From: an uncultured Gemmatimonadota bacterium
GTDB taxonomy: Bacteria > Gemmatimonadota > Gemmatimonadetes > Gemmatimonadales > Gemmatimonadaceae
Length of the DNA stretch: 64,000 nucleotides
Assembly (NCBI GenBank): GCA_902825965.1
Contig: CADEDA010000003.1
Coordinates: forward strand, 10,632-74,631
Direction of reading: 5' to 3'
A program made the translations under genes and the position numbers. The notes under the pieces were generated by a model. That model saw only the letters and a program-made list of their open reading frames with translations. It ran no database searches and had not been told where the DNA came from. Below are positions 51,955 to 60,223 of this stretch, piece by piece. Each line of letters opens with the position of its first letter. Position 1 is the stretch's first letter.

Positions 51955-53210
51955 ACACTCTCCACACGCAGGGTCTGGTCACCGATCAGGATGCGCTGGC
52001 CCGGCCGCACCTGCTTCTCCCCCCGTACAGCAATTGCGATGCCGTTGCGGCTCTCGAGGTCGATCACGATGAACTCGAGGTCCTCGCTGCGGATCTCCGC
52101 GTGGCGGCCGCTCATCGTCTTGTCGTAGGGGAAGATCCAGTCCCCCTCGCTGCGGCCGATCACCACGTTGCGCGACGGCGAGAGGTGGCAGTTATCCCGG
52201 GCACTCCCGTCGGCGCGCAGCTGTTGCATCACGGCGATATCGGCGCTCGGCGTCGCCGAGCCCAGGCGCCGCGTGGCATCGGCTTCCGGCGGGTGCGGAC
52301 CGGGGTAGCCCAGTCGGCGGAAGCGCAGCAGTTGCGACCCCACGAGCACCGTGTCGCCGTCCTGCAGCTTGTACGGCGCGTCGGTGAAGAGCCAGGTGCC
52401 GTTGCGCGAGCCGAGGTCGCGCACGAAGAGCTGCCCGTCGCGCAGCGAGAGCTGGGCGTGCACGGGGCTCATGAAGGTGTCGTCCGGGAACCGCAGTTCA
52501 CCCTCGGCGCGCCCCAAGGTGGACTCGGGGCCCGGCAGGGTCTCCACGCGCTTCACGGCTCCGGTGGCGTCGAGCACGGCGAGCTTGGGCCCCACGCCGG
52601 AGGCCGAGGCGGAGAAGACGGCCGTCCCCACGGCGGGGGTGGGCGGCGCGGCCGTCATCGCCACGCGTGTGCCGCAGCGCGCACAGAACACGTCGACCTC
52701 GGGCACCACCGGCGTGCCGCAGCCGCCGCAGACGGCGCGTGACACGGAGGCCGACGGCGGCGCCTTCGCAATGCGTCCGCCGCACTTGGGGCAGAACGGC
52801 AGCGACGGGTCCACGGCGGTGCCGCAGTACGGGCAGGGCGCCTTGCCCGGCGGCACCGAACTCAGGTCCCGCACCGGCCGTGCGGCGGCCCCGGCGGGCG
52901 GCACCGGGGGGAATCCGGGCGAGGGACGGACCCCAGCCGGCGCCACCGGCGCGGCTGCACCCGGGGGCACGGATGGCGCGGACGACGCGCTCGACGAACC
53001 CGGGGTCACCGGCTTCACCGTCAACGGGTTCGAGACCCGTGTGGGCGGAACCCCGAATCGCTTCGCGGGGTCTGGATGCTGCACCCCGCCCATCGTCTCC
53101 CCCAACGCCGCACTCACCGCACCGCTCTTCGCGATCGGTTTGCCGCAATCGATGCAGAACTTCGAGGTGGGGTCGTTCTCACGACCACAGACGGCGCAGC
53201 GGAGCGTCAC
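51951..53210 (-). CDS. Triple zinc-ribbon, double FHA-domain protein
   Basis: A 419-residue soluble adaptor. Three zinc ribbons occur: CAVCGRENDPTSKFCIDCG at the start, CPYCGTAVDPSLPFCPKCGG in the middle, and CGGCGTP with VFCARCGTR. They are joined by a Pro/Ala linker. Two FHA domains follow: the first has LGRAEGELRF, SPVHAQL and DLGSRNGTWLF; the second has IGRSEGDWIF, SGRHAEI and DLESRNGIAI. Two phosphothreonine readers in one chain suggest scaffolding of phosphorylated partners, probably the adjacent kinase. The GTG at 53210 fits VTLRCAVCGRE; longer frames upstream look noncoding. Confidence 0.9.
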   Translation of the reverse strand: MTLRCAVCGRENDPTSKFCIDCGKPIAKSGAVSAALGETMGGVQHPDPAKRFGVPPTRVSNPLTVKPVTPGSSSASSAPSVPPGAAAPVAPAGVRPSPGFPPVPPAGAAARPVRDLSSVPPGKAPCPYCGTAVDPSLPFCPKCGGRIAKAPPSASVSRAVCGGCGTPVVPEVDVFCARCGTRVAMTAAPPTPAVGTAVFSASASGVGPKLAVLDATGAVKRVETLPGPESTLGRAEGELRFPDDTFMSPVHAQLSLRDGQLFVRDLGSRNGTWLFTDAPYKLQDGDTVLVGSQLLRFRRLGYPGPHPPEADATRRLGSATPSADIAVMQQLRADGSARDNCHLSPSRNVVIGRSEGDWIFPYDKTMSGRHAEIRSEDLEFIVIDLESRNGIAIAVRGEKQVRPGQRILIGDQTLRVESV

Positions 53211-53242
53211 GGGGCCCGAAGATGAAAGGGGAGAATGCCGCG

Positions 53243-53248
53243 AATATA
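53243..53248 (-). promoter_or_regulatory. -10 element of the FHA/kinase unit
   Basis: TATATT on the minus strand, 32 bases before the GTG at 53210. It is divergent from the promoter of the peptidase-barrel gene, about 65 bases away. Confidence 0.5.
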
Positions 53249-53312
53249 GAGCGGCGACGACTGCGGCGGGAGAAGGCAACGGCTGCCGGATGCGGCGGCG
53301 TTCGCGACGCGA

Positions 53313-53318
53313 TAGACT
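53313..53318 (+). promoter_or_regulatory. Candidate -10 element of the peptidase-barrel gene
   Basis: TAGACT ends seven bases before an in-frame GTG (53326) and ten before the ATG (53329), again predicting an almost leaderless transcript. Confidence 0.42.
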
Positions 53319-53328
53319 TGCGCGCGTG

Positions 53329-56300
53329 ATGCGGATTCCGCGTGTGCGACCCGGACTGCTGGCCCTCGTGTTGCTGCTCCTCGCCCGGCCCCTGTCGGGG
53401 CAGGTGCGGCCCGACCTCGCGTGGCAGACGTTCGAGACGGACCACTTCCGCATCCACTTCACGGCCGAGACCGAGACGCTGGCGCGCCGCACGGTGGTGC
53501 TCGCCGAGCGTGCGTATGCGGAGCTGAGCACACGGCTCACACCGCCCCGCGGCACCATCGACCTGGTGCTCGCCGACAATGTGGATTTCGCCAACGGCTA
53601 CGCGACGCCGTACCCGACCAACCGCATCGTCCTCTATGCGCGGCCGCCGATCGCGGAGTCGGCGCTGCGCAACCATGCCGACTGGACCCGCATGGTCCTC
53701 ACGCACGAACTCGCACACATCTTCCACCTGGACCGCGCGCGCGGGGTGTGGGGCGGGCTGCAGAAGGTGTTCGGTCGCGCGGCGCCGCTGTTCCCGAACC
53801 TCTACGCCCCGGCCTGGGTCACCGAGGGGCTCGCGGTCAACCTCGAGACCGAACTCGCGGGTGGCGGGCGCCTCGCCGGCACGGAGTTCCCGGCGCTGGC
53901 CCGCGCGGCTGCTGCCGACGATGCGTTGCCCGCGCTCGACGCGCTCTCACTCGGCACGCTGCACTATCCGTTGGGGAACGCTGCGTACGCCTACGGCGCG
54001 TACGCCATGGCGCGCGGGGATGGCTCCCGGCTCAAGGACTTCGTCGAGGCCCAGAGCGCGCAGTTGATCCCCTTCCGTCTCGATGCGACCGCGCGGCGCG
54101 GCTTCGGTCTCACGTTCAGCGAGTACTGGACCCGCTGGCGCGATTCGGTGCGCGTCGCCGTGAGCATGGCTGCGAACTCGGCGGCGAACGCGGGGGCGAA
54201 CGCGGCCGCCGCGCCCATCAGCCTCACCGCACATGGGCTCACCGCGCGGTACCCGCGCTACGCCGCCGACGGATCCATCCTCTACGTCGCCGACGACGGT
54301 GCGCAGACCGTCGGCGTGTATCGCCTCACGCGCAACGGCCCCACCGTCCATCGCGCGCGCGTGGCACGTCGGCAGTCCATCGACGCGGTGGTCCCGACGC
54401 CGGACGGCAGCCTGGTGCTCGCGGAACTCGACTACGTGGATCCGTACAGCATCCGGTCCGCTCTGCTGCTCGAGCGCGGGACGCCGTTCGGTCGCCGCCG
54501 GCGCGCGATCGCGCCCGCCGAGCGGCTCTCGCACCCTGACCTGCACGCGGCGTCAGGGCGCCTCGTCGCGGTGCGCACCGACGCCGGCAGCACCGAGCTC
54601 GTGACGCTGGCCCGTGCGACGGCCGACAGCGACGCCAACGGCGACGCCAACGGCGACGCCGACACCTGGGAGCCGCCGCGCCGGCTCGCCGAGGGCTCCC
54701 TCGACCGCACCTGGGCCGATCCGCGGTTCTCCCGCGCCGGCGACCGGGTGGCGGCGGTGGAGTGGCGCCGCGGTGGGCGCATGAGCGTGGTCGTGCTCGA
54801 CCTCGCCGGCCGGGAGCAGGGTCGATTCGCTCCGCTGGCGACTGGCCGCGGGCGCATGACCATCCTCTCCTCACCGGCGTGGGTGCCCGGCGACTCGGCG
54901 ATCGTCTTCGTGAGCGACCACGAGGGGCGTCCGATGCTGTACCTCGGCGACATCTCCAGCGGACGGATCGCACGCGTGTGGACGACCGCCACGGCCCTCG
55001 CGACGCCCGATGTGTCCGCCGATGGACGCGAACTCGTCGCGGTCGAGTTGCTCGCCGATGGCTATCACGTCGCCGTGCAGGCGATGCCCACCACGCTGGA
55101 CCTGCGCGCGGCGCCCAGCGACAGCGCCGCTGCCGCGGCGATGACCATCGCGCCCGCCGCGGCCGACCTGCGCATCCGCGAGCGCGCCTATTCTCCCTGG
55201 TCGCAGCTCGCGCCGAGTTGGTTCCTGCCCGTGTTGCGGCAGACGGGACGTGGCCTGACGGAGTTCGGGGCGCTGCTCGGCAGCAGTGACATCGTGGGCC
55301 AGCATCGCTGGTCACTCGAGGCCGCCGGCAGTGGCCGCCCGGGCGACGACCGCAACGGGTTCGAGGTCAACGCGTTCGGCACGTACACCTGGTCCGGGCT
55401 CGGCAATCCGGTGCTGCAGCTCACCGTGCAGAACGAGTGGCAGCACGGCGCCGTGTTCAACCAGACCACCGGGGCACGCGTGGCGACGTTGGCGCAGCGG
55501 GCCAGCAGCGCTGGCGTGCAGGCGGTCCTTTCGCGGCCGCGCGTGCGGCTGAGCACCTGGACCGCGCTCGGTGCCGAGTACGAGCGCACCGACTATCGCA
55601 CCTACCCGGGAGTCGCGCTCAGGGGACTCACCAATCCCGCGTTCTCGATGAAGATCCACACGGGCGCCGTGACGGCCTCGGCCGGTTTCTCCACCCTGCA
55701 GCGGCCCACACGCGCCTTCAGCGCCGAGGACGGCGTGAGTGCCGTGCTGACGTTCCGTCAGCGCTTCGGCAGCGGCGTGCAGTTCGAGGACATCAACGAG
55801 GTCATCGCCACGGCGACGGCCGCCAAGTCGATGCCGTGGGGCGGGCACGCGCGACACGTGCTCGCGCTGCGTGCGGCCGCGGCGACGGCGGGGCACGCCA
55901 CGACCACGGCGCTGAGTGCCGGCGGCGTGAACGGCGGGGCCCTGCAGCTGCTGCCCGGCGTGGTGATCGGTGGCGGCTCACGCACGTTCGGCGTGCGCGG
56001 GTTCGACGGCTCGACGCAACTCGGCGTGCGTGCCGCCGCGGCGAGTGCGGAGTACCGGGCTCCCCTCGCGCTGGTCGATCGCGGCTACCGGTTCCTGCCG
56101 CTCTTCCTGCAGCGCGCTTCGCTCGTGGCGTTCGCGGATGCCGGGGCGGCGTGGTGCACGCGCAGTGTCGCCGACTCGTTCATCTGCCCGCCCACGCTGC
56201 CCGCGCAGAACTGGCTGGGCTCCGCCGGCGGCGAGCTCACGCTGGATGGGTCACTCTCGTACGACCAGATCTACCGATTCCGGTTCGGCGTCGCGCAGGT

Positions 56301-56367
56301 GATGCACGGCAAGGTGTACGCTCGGCAGCTGCAGACGTTCTACTTCGCCTTGGGGACCAACTTCTGA
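53329..56367 (+). CDS. Metallopeptidase - beta-propeller - outer-membrane barrel fusion
   Basis: A 1012-residue exported protein. After the signal peptide (LLALVLLLLARPLSGQ), residues 35-230 form a gluzincin-type peptidase: LTHELAHIFH (His126, Glu127, His130) and WVTEGLAV with Glu166 as third ligand, as in the peptidase MA group. Residues about 290-600 show TolB/PD40-like blade motifs (RYPRYAADGSILYVADDG, ILSSPAWVPGDSAIVFVSDH, TPDVSADGREL). The last 350 residues are a beta-barrel (GGGSRTFGVRGFDGSTQLG, YRFRFGVAQVMHGK) ending FYFALGTNF. A surface-anchored protease is implied. An in-frame GTG at 53326 is an alternative start. Confidence 0.87.
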   Translation: MRIPRVRPGLLALVLLLLARPLSGQVRPDLAWQTFETDHFRIHFTAETETLARRTVVLAERAYAELSTRLTPPRGTIDLVLADNVDFANGYATPYPTNRIVLYARPPIAESALRNHADWTRMVLTHELAHIFHLDRARGVWGGLQKVFGRAAPLFPNLYAPAWVTEGLAVNLETELAGGGRLAGTEFPALARAAAADDALPALDALSLGTLHYPLGNAAYAYGAYAMARGDGSRLKDFVEAQSAQLIPFRLDATARRGFGLTFSEYWTRWRDSVRVAVSMAANSAANAGANAAAAPISLTAHGLTARYPRYAADGSILYVADDGAQTVGVYRLTRNGPTVHRARVARRQSIDAVVPTPDGSLVLAELDYVDPYSIRSALLLERGTPFGRRRRAIAPAERLSHPDLHAASGRLVAVRTDAGSTELVTLARATADSDANGDANGDADTWEPPRRLAEGSLDRTWADPRFSRAGDRVAAVEWRRGGRMSVVVLDLAGREQGRFAPLATGRGRMTILSSPAWVPGDSAIVFVSDHEGRPMLYLGDISSGRIARVWTTATALATPDVSADGRELVAVELLADGYHVAVQAMPTTLDLRAAPSDSAAAAAMTIAPAAADLRIRERAYSPWSQLAPSWFLPVLRQTGRGLTEFGALLGSSDIVGQHRWSLEAAGSGRPGDDRNGFEVNAFGTYTWSGLGNPVLQLTVQNEWQHGAVFNQTTGARVATLAQRASSAGVQAVLSRPRVRLSTWTALGAEYERTDYRTYPGVALRGLTNPAFSMKIHTGAVTASAGFSTLQRPTRAFSAEDGVSAVLTFRQRFGSGVQFEDINEVIATATAAKSMPWGGHARHVLALRAAAATAGHATTTALSAGGVNGGALQLLPGVVIGGGSRTFGVRGFDGSTQLGVRAAAASAEYRAPLALVDRGYRFLPLFLQRASLVAFADAGAAWCTRSVADSFICPPTLPAQNWLGSAGGELTLDGSLSYDQIYRFRFGVAQVMHGKVYARQLQTFYFALGTNF

Positions 56368-56867
56368 TCTCGGACTTCGACGGGCAGACCCCGCGCATCC
56401 ATCCCAGCGCCTGGGTGCATCCCTCCGCAGTGGTGATCGGCAACGTCACGCTCGGCGAGGACGTGAGTGTGTGGCCGCAGGCCGTGCTGCGCGGCGACCG
56501 TGACGCCATCGTGATCGGCGCGCGCAGCAACGTGCAGGACGGGGTGGTGATCCACTGCGATCCGGGGAAGCCCTGCGTGATCGGGCGCGAGGTCACGCTG
56601 GGGCATCGGGCCGTGGTGCACGGCTGTCGCGTGGAGGACGGCGCGCTGGTCGGCATCGGCGCGGTGGTGCTGAACGACGCGGTCGTGGGCGCGGGTGCGC
56701 TGGTGGCGGCGGGCGCGGTGGTCGGGGAGGGGAAGGTGATGCGCGGCGGGTGGTTGATCGCCGGCGTACCGGCGCGCGAGCTGAAGGAGCTCAGCGCCGA
56801 GCAGCGTGCGCGGGTGGCGGGTGGATTCCGGACGTACGTGGCGCTGAAGGAGCGGCACCGGGGCTGA
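56364..56867 (+). CDS. Gamma-carbonic-anhydrase-like left-handed beta-helix protein
   Basis: A hexapeptide-repeat protein of the gamma-CA / PaaY-YrdA group. Coils such as VHPSAVVIGNVTLGEDVSVWP, VLRGD and RSNVQDGVVIHCD are followed by VTLGHRAVVHGCRV, giving the three zinc His residues. GWLIAGVPARELKEL ends the helix. No ATG, GTG or TTG lies before the first coil. CTG 56364 overlaps the upstream stop (CTGA) and yields an N-terminus of family-like form (DFDGQTPRIHPSAWV); the next start, GTG 56415, would remove half of the first coil. About 167 residues. Anhydrase activity is not assured in this family. Confidence 0.86.
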   Translation: MISDFDGQTPRIHPSAWVHPSAVVIGNVTLGEDVSVWPQAVLRGDRDAIVIGARSNVQDGVVIHCDPGKPCVIGREVTLGHRAVVHGCRVEDGALVGIGAVVLNDAVVGAGALVAAGAVVGEGKVMRGGWLIAGVPARELKELSAEQRARVAGGFRTYVALKERHRG

Positions 56868-57012
56868 TGTAACGATTAGTGACCAAGTGCCACCAAACCC
56901 ACTCCGTCTTACGCGCACACGCGGAAGTGAGCAAGGACTGGCATGCGTGTATGGGCTGGGGTACGTTCCGTCCCCGCTGCGAAGCGCCCCCGAAAGGTGC
57001 GGATTGGCGGGA

Positions 57013-57028
57013 TGTGACGTAGGTCACG
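57013..57028 (+). promoter_or_regulatory. CRP/FNR-like palindrome upstream of nrdJ
   Basis: TGTGA-CGTAGG-TCACG, nine of ten matches to the TGTGA-N6-TCACA site of CRP-family regulators. The core GTGA..NNAGGTCAC is shared with the site at 50138-50153. Confidence 0.42.
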
Positions 57029-57208
57029 TAAAGTGTTGCTACTCAATGCCTTAGAGATGCAATACTGGGGCCAGTGCTGGTGTCGGGTCGCTGTCGTCGA
57101 AGTGTTGGGAACTAGCGCCACTGGACACAGCGTGGAAAAGCGCTTCGCCGTGACCGATTCGTGATGGACCGTCCATAAGTCGTTCTGTTTTTGGCAGTTA
57201 CAAAGTGC

Positions 57209-57236
57209 TTGCGCGGCCTCACGAGCTCCGTAGTTT
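57209..57236 (+). promoter_or_regulatory. Promoter of nrdJ
   Basis: TTGCGC (57209-57214) and TAGTTT (57231-57236) separated by 16 bases. The predicted transcript start is near 57243, about 90 bases before the ATG. Confidence 0.5.
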
Positions 57237-57331
57237 TGCCGCCCTCGACCCCTGAACCACCCGGGCCCTCCATTGAGGACCGGACCGGTGCCCTCAGGTT
57301 TGGCTCAATACCCTTCGTTGGAGAAGTTGCA

Positions 57332-59830
57332 ATGCCGCTTCCGGTGAATCCCCCCGCTACGCCCGCGACGCTGTCGCAGAACGCCCGGACCGTTCTCGAC
57401 AAGCGTTATCTGGTAAAGGACAAGTCGGGCAAGTCGGTGGAGACACCGGAGGACATGTTCTGGCGCGTCGCCACCACGGTGGCGGAGGCTGATCGTCGCT
57501 ATGGTGCGACGGACGCCCAGGTGGAGCAGACGGCGAACCAGTTCTATGAACTGATGACGCAGCGTCGCTTCGAGCCCAACTCGCCGACCCTCATGAACGC
57601 CGGGCGTCCGCTCGGCCAGCTGTCGGCCTGCTTCGTGCTTCCGGTCGAGGATGCGCTGAGCAATGGGCACAGCGGCATCTATGACACGCTGCGGTCCATG
57701 GCGCTGATCCATCAGAGTGGCGGCGGCACGGGCTTCTCGTTCTCGCGTCTCCGTGCGCGCGGCTCGATGGTGCGGTCCACCACGGGTGTGGCGAGCGGCC
57801 CGATCTCCTTCATGCAGCTCTACGACGCGTCCACCGACGCCGTCAAGCAGGGCGGCACGCGGCGCGGCGCCAACATGGGCATCCTGCGCGTCGACCATCC
57901 GGACGTGATGGAGTTCATCACGTGCAAGGAAGACCTCACCAAGATCACCAACTTCAACATCTCGGTCGCCGTCACCTCCAAGTACATGGAGGCGCTCAAG
58001 GCCGGGACGTCCTATGACCTCATCGACCCGATCAGCAAGAAGGTCGTCGGGCAGCTGGATGCGAAGGAGGTGTGGGACAAGATGATCGAGGGCGCGTGGC
58101 GCACCGGTGAGCCCGGCGTGTTCTTCATCGACGAGGCCAACAAGTACAACCCGGTCCCGCACCTGGGCGCCTACGAGGCGACCAACCCGTGCGGAGAGCA
58201 GCCACTGCTGCCGTACGACGTCTGCAACCTCGGGTCGATCAACGTCGGGTACTATGTCGTCGATGGGAAGATGGATTGGACTTCGTTCGCGAAGGACATC
58301 CACCTGTCGACCAAGATGCTCGACAACATCATCGATGCGAACAAGTACCCGCTGCCCGAGATCGACGCGTTGGCCAAGCGGATCCGCCGCATCGGGCTTG
58401 GCGTGATGGGGTTCGCCGACGCGCTCATCCGCCTCGGAATCAAGTATGACAGCCCCGAGGGAGTGGAGTTCGGCCGCAAGGTCATGGAGTTCGTGGACGT
58501 CGAGGGCAAGAAGGAGTCCGAGCGCCTCGCGGACCAGCGCGGCGTGTTCCCGGAGTGGGCGCAGTCCATCTGGGGTCCGGACGCCACCTGCGCGCGCGAT
58601 GAGCAGGGCAACCGCATCCGTCCGATGCAGAAGCTCCGCAACTGCAACGTGACCACCGTCGCGCCCACCGGCACCATCTCCATCATCGCCGGTTGCTCGT
58701 CCGGTCTGGAGCCGCTCTTCGCCGTGGCGTTCATGCGCAACCAGGCCGGCGTCATGATGCCGGACGTGAACGAGGACTTCGTCGCGATCGCCAAGCAGGA
58801 AGGCTGGTACACCGATGCGCTGATGGAGCGCATCGCCAAGACCGGTTCGGTGATCCAGCCCGAGGTGCCCAAGAAGTGGCAGGACGTGTTCGCGACCGCG
58901 AACAACATCTCGCCCGAGTGGCACATCCGTATGCAGGCGGCCTTCCAGCAGCACTGCGACTCGGCCATCTCCAAGACCACCAACTTCTCGCACGCCGCCA
59001 CCAAGGACGACGTCCGCGCCATCTACGAGCTGGCGTACGACATGAAGTGCAAGGGTGTCACCGTGTATCGTGACGGCTCGCGCGACGGCCAGGTGCTCTC
59101 CACCGGTGCCACGGCCGATGCGGCCGCCAAGCGCGATGGTGCCAAGGAGGATCCGTCGCTCAAGCGTGAGCTGGCCGAGCTCAAGGGTCAGCTGGCCGAG
59201 ATCACGAGCGACAACGATCGCCTGAAGAAGCTCCTGTTCGACGCCGAGGCGGAGAACCTGCAGCGTCGTCAGAAGCGCTCGCGCCCGGACATCCTCAAGT
59301 CCACGGCCATCCGCAAGGAGACCCCGCTCGGCGTGATGTTCGTGCACATCACGGAAGACGACAAGGGTCAGCCGTTCGAGGTCTTCATCAACCTCGGCAA
59401 GGCGGGCGGTTCCGCGATGGCCGACGCCGAGGCGATGGGCCGCATGATCTCGCTCGCGCTGCGCTCGGGCATCAGCATCCAGCAGGTGCATCGTCAGCTG
59501 CGCGGCATCAGCTCCGACCGCGCGGTGGGCCTGGGTCCGAACAAGGTCCTCTCGGTGCCGGACGCGATCGGCCTGGCGCTCGAGGATTGGATGCGGACCA
59601 AGCAGGGTGTGCAGCAGGAGTTGCTCACGACGACGGCCGAGCAGAAGGCGCCGGGTGCGGTGGCGCCGCAGGCGATGCCGGTGGTGTCACAGGGTGGGGC
59701 GCAGATGCAGTTCGAGGCGATGTCGGGTGGGGATGCCTTTATCGGGACTTGCCCGGATTGTGGCAGCCAGCTGGAGTTCGCTGAGGGTTGCGTGAAGTGT
59801 CATGTGTGTGGGTTCTCTGAGTGCGGCTGA
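57332..59830 (+). CDS. nrdJ: Adenosylcobalamin-dependent (class II) ribonucleotide reductase
   Basis: This enzyme makes deoxyribonucleotides using coenzyme B12 and needs no oxygen. The 832-residue protein has the reductase active site NPCGEQPLLPYDVCNLGSINV (two parts: radical Cys and Glu, then the redox Cys). It also has LSACFVLPV (partner Cys), PNSPTLMNAGRPLG, the APTGTISIIAGCSSGLEPLF loop and a C-terminal shuttle region. A zinc ribbon (CPDCGSQLEFAEGCVKCHVCG) ends it, as in NrdJ proteins. The N-terminal ATP-cone is absent. The ATG at 57332 behind TTGGAGAAG is preferred; an upstream in-frame extension looks noncoding. Confidence 0.97.
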   Translation: MPLPVNPPATPATLSQNARTVLDKRYLVKDKSGKSVETPEDMFWRVATTVAEADRRYGATDAQVEQTANQFYELMTQRRFEPNSPTLMNAGRPLGQLSACFVLPVEDALSNGHSGIYDTLRSMALIHQSGGGTGFSFSRLRARGSMVRSTTGVASGPISFMQLYDASTDAVKQGGTRRGANMGILRVDHPDVMEFITCKEDLTKITNFNISVAVTSKYMEALKAGTSYDLIDPISKKVVGQLDAKEVWDKMIEGAWRTGEPGVFFIDEANKYNPVPHLGAYEATNPCGEQPLLPYDVCNLGSINVGYYVVDGKMDWTSFAKDIHLSTKMLDNIIDANKYPLPEIDALAKRIRRIGLGVMGFADALIRLGIKYDSPEGVEFGRKVMEFVDVEGKKESERLADQRGVFPEWAQSIWGPDATCARDEQGNRIRPMQKLRNCNVTTVAPTGTISIIAGCSSGLEPLFAVAFMRNQAGVMMPDVNEDFVAIAKQEGWYTDALMERIAKTGSVIQPEVPKKWQDVFATANNISPEWHIRMQAAFQQHCDSAISKTTNFSHAATKDDVRAIYELAYDMKCKGVTVYRDGSRDGQVLSTGATADAAAKRDGAKEDPSLKRELAELKGQLAEITSDNDRLKKLLFDAEAENLQRRQKRSRPDILKSTAIRKETPLGVMFVHITEDDKGQPFEVFINLGKAGGSAMADAEAMGRMISLALRSGISIQQVHRQLRGISSDRAVGLGPNKVLSVPDAIGLALEDWMRTKQGVQQELLTTTAEQKAPGAVAPQAMPVVSQGGAQMQFEAMSGGDAFIGTCPDCGSQLEFAEGCVKCHVCGFSECG

Positions 59831-59859
59831 GCTGAGCTCGCGGCAATCAGTGCGATGAG

Positions 59860-59895
59860 AGCGGGCCGCCCCGGTGGGGCGGCCCGCTTCTCTTT
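59860..59895 (+). terminator. Intrinsic terminator of nrdJ
   Basis: AGCGGGCCGCCCC (59860-59872) pairs perfectly with GGGGCGGCCCGCT (59876-59888) around GGT, followed by TCTCTTT. Confidence 0.85.
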
Positions 59896-60223
59896 GGCTG
59901 CTGCGTGTGGCGCGTGGGATCGTTTCTCATCGCCAACACACGGCGCGTTCGTCTGAGGACGGTCAAGAGCACTGCGGGAGTATCGGATACTCTTGTACAT
60001 GAGTCTCCGCCTCTGAGTCCTCCGAGAATGGTCCGAGCTCGGCCAGATCCAACGCGTCGCCCCGCGCAGAAACCCGGACAGCGACCGAGCCAGTGCGTCC
60101 TGCTGCCAGGATGCATCGCGCAAGACGACGTGAATCACAGACGCACTTCCATCACGAGACTCGGTCGACTCCCCGCAGAGCGGCATATTGCGTCCAGTAG
60201 CCCCGAGCGGGATCTTGTCAGCC
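59896..60223 (+). other. Intergenic region between nrdJ and the nucleotidyltransferase gene
   Basis: About 330 bases with no convincing gene on either strand; the open frames here lack family motifs. It holds a perfect palindrome at 59978-59992 next to ACTCTTGTACATGAGT, itself a gapped inverted repeat. No clear ribosome-binding site precedes the ATG at 60224. Confidence 0.5.
59978..59992. promoter_or_regulatory. Perfect 15-bp palindrome, possible operator
   Basis: GAGTATC-G-GATACTC is an exact inverted repeat in the gap after nrdJ. The size and odd centre are typical of a dimeric regulator site; the regulator is unknown. Confidence 0.4.

Larger units (their letters stand above)
56868..57331 (+). 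other. 464-base intergenic region upstream of nrdJ
   Basis: This is the longest noncoding stretch in the window and is visibly less GC-rich. It contains a CRP-like palindrome (57013-57028), possible weak -10s around 57052-57066, and a promoter at 57209-57236. The transcribed leader from that promoter is about 90 bases with GTTGGAGAAG before the nrdJ ATG. I looked for a cobalamin riboswitch, as nrdJ needs B12, and did not find a convincing one. Short open frames here show no coding character. Confidence 0.6.

Noticed and set aside
54639-54662. Short GACGCCAACGGC repeat inside the peptidase-barrel gene
   Set aside because: Only about two units encoding an Asp-Ala-Asn-Gly linker; not enough to report as a repeat element.
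57090-57170. Possible cobalamin riboswitch before nrdJ (GCCACTGG and nearby G/A-rich segments)
   Set aside because: The short match to the CCACTG element is not accompanied by the conserved B12 box or the core helices, and it lies upstream of the best promoter.
57191-57331. N-terminal extension of NrdJ
   Set aside because: The extra 47 residues have no family similarity, overlap the predicted promoter, and the ATG at 57332 has a good ribosome-binding site.
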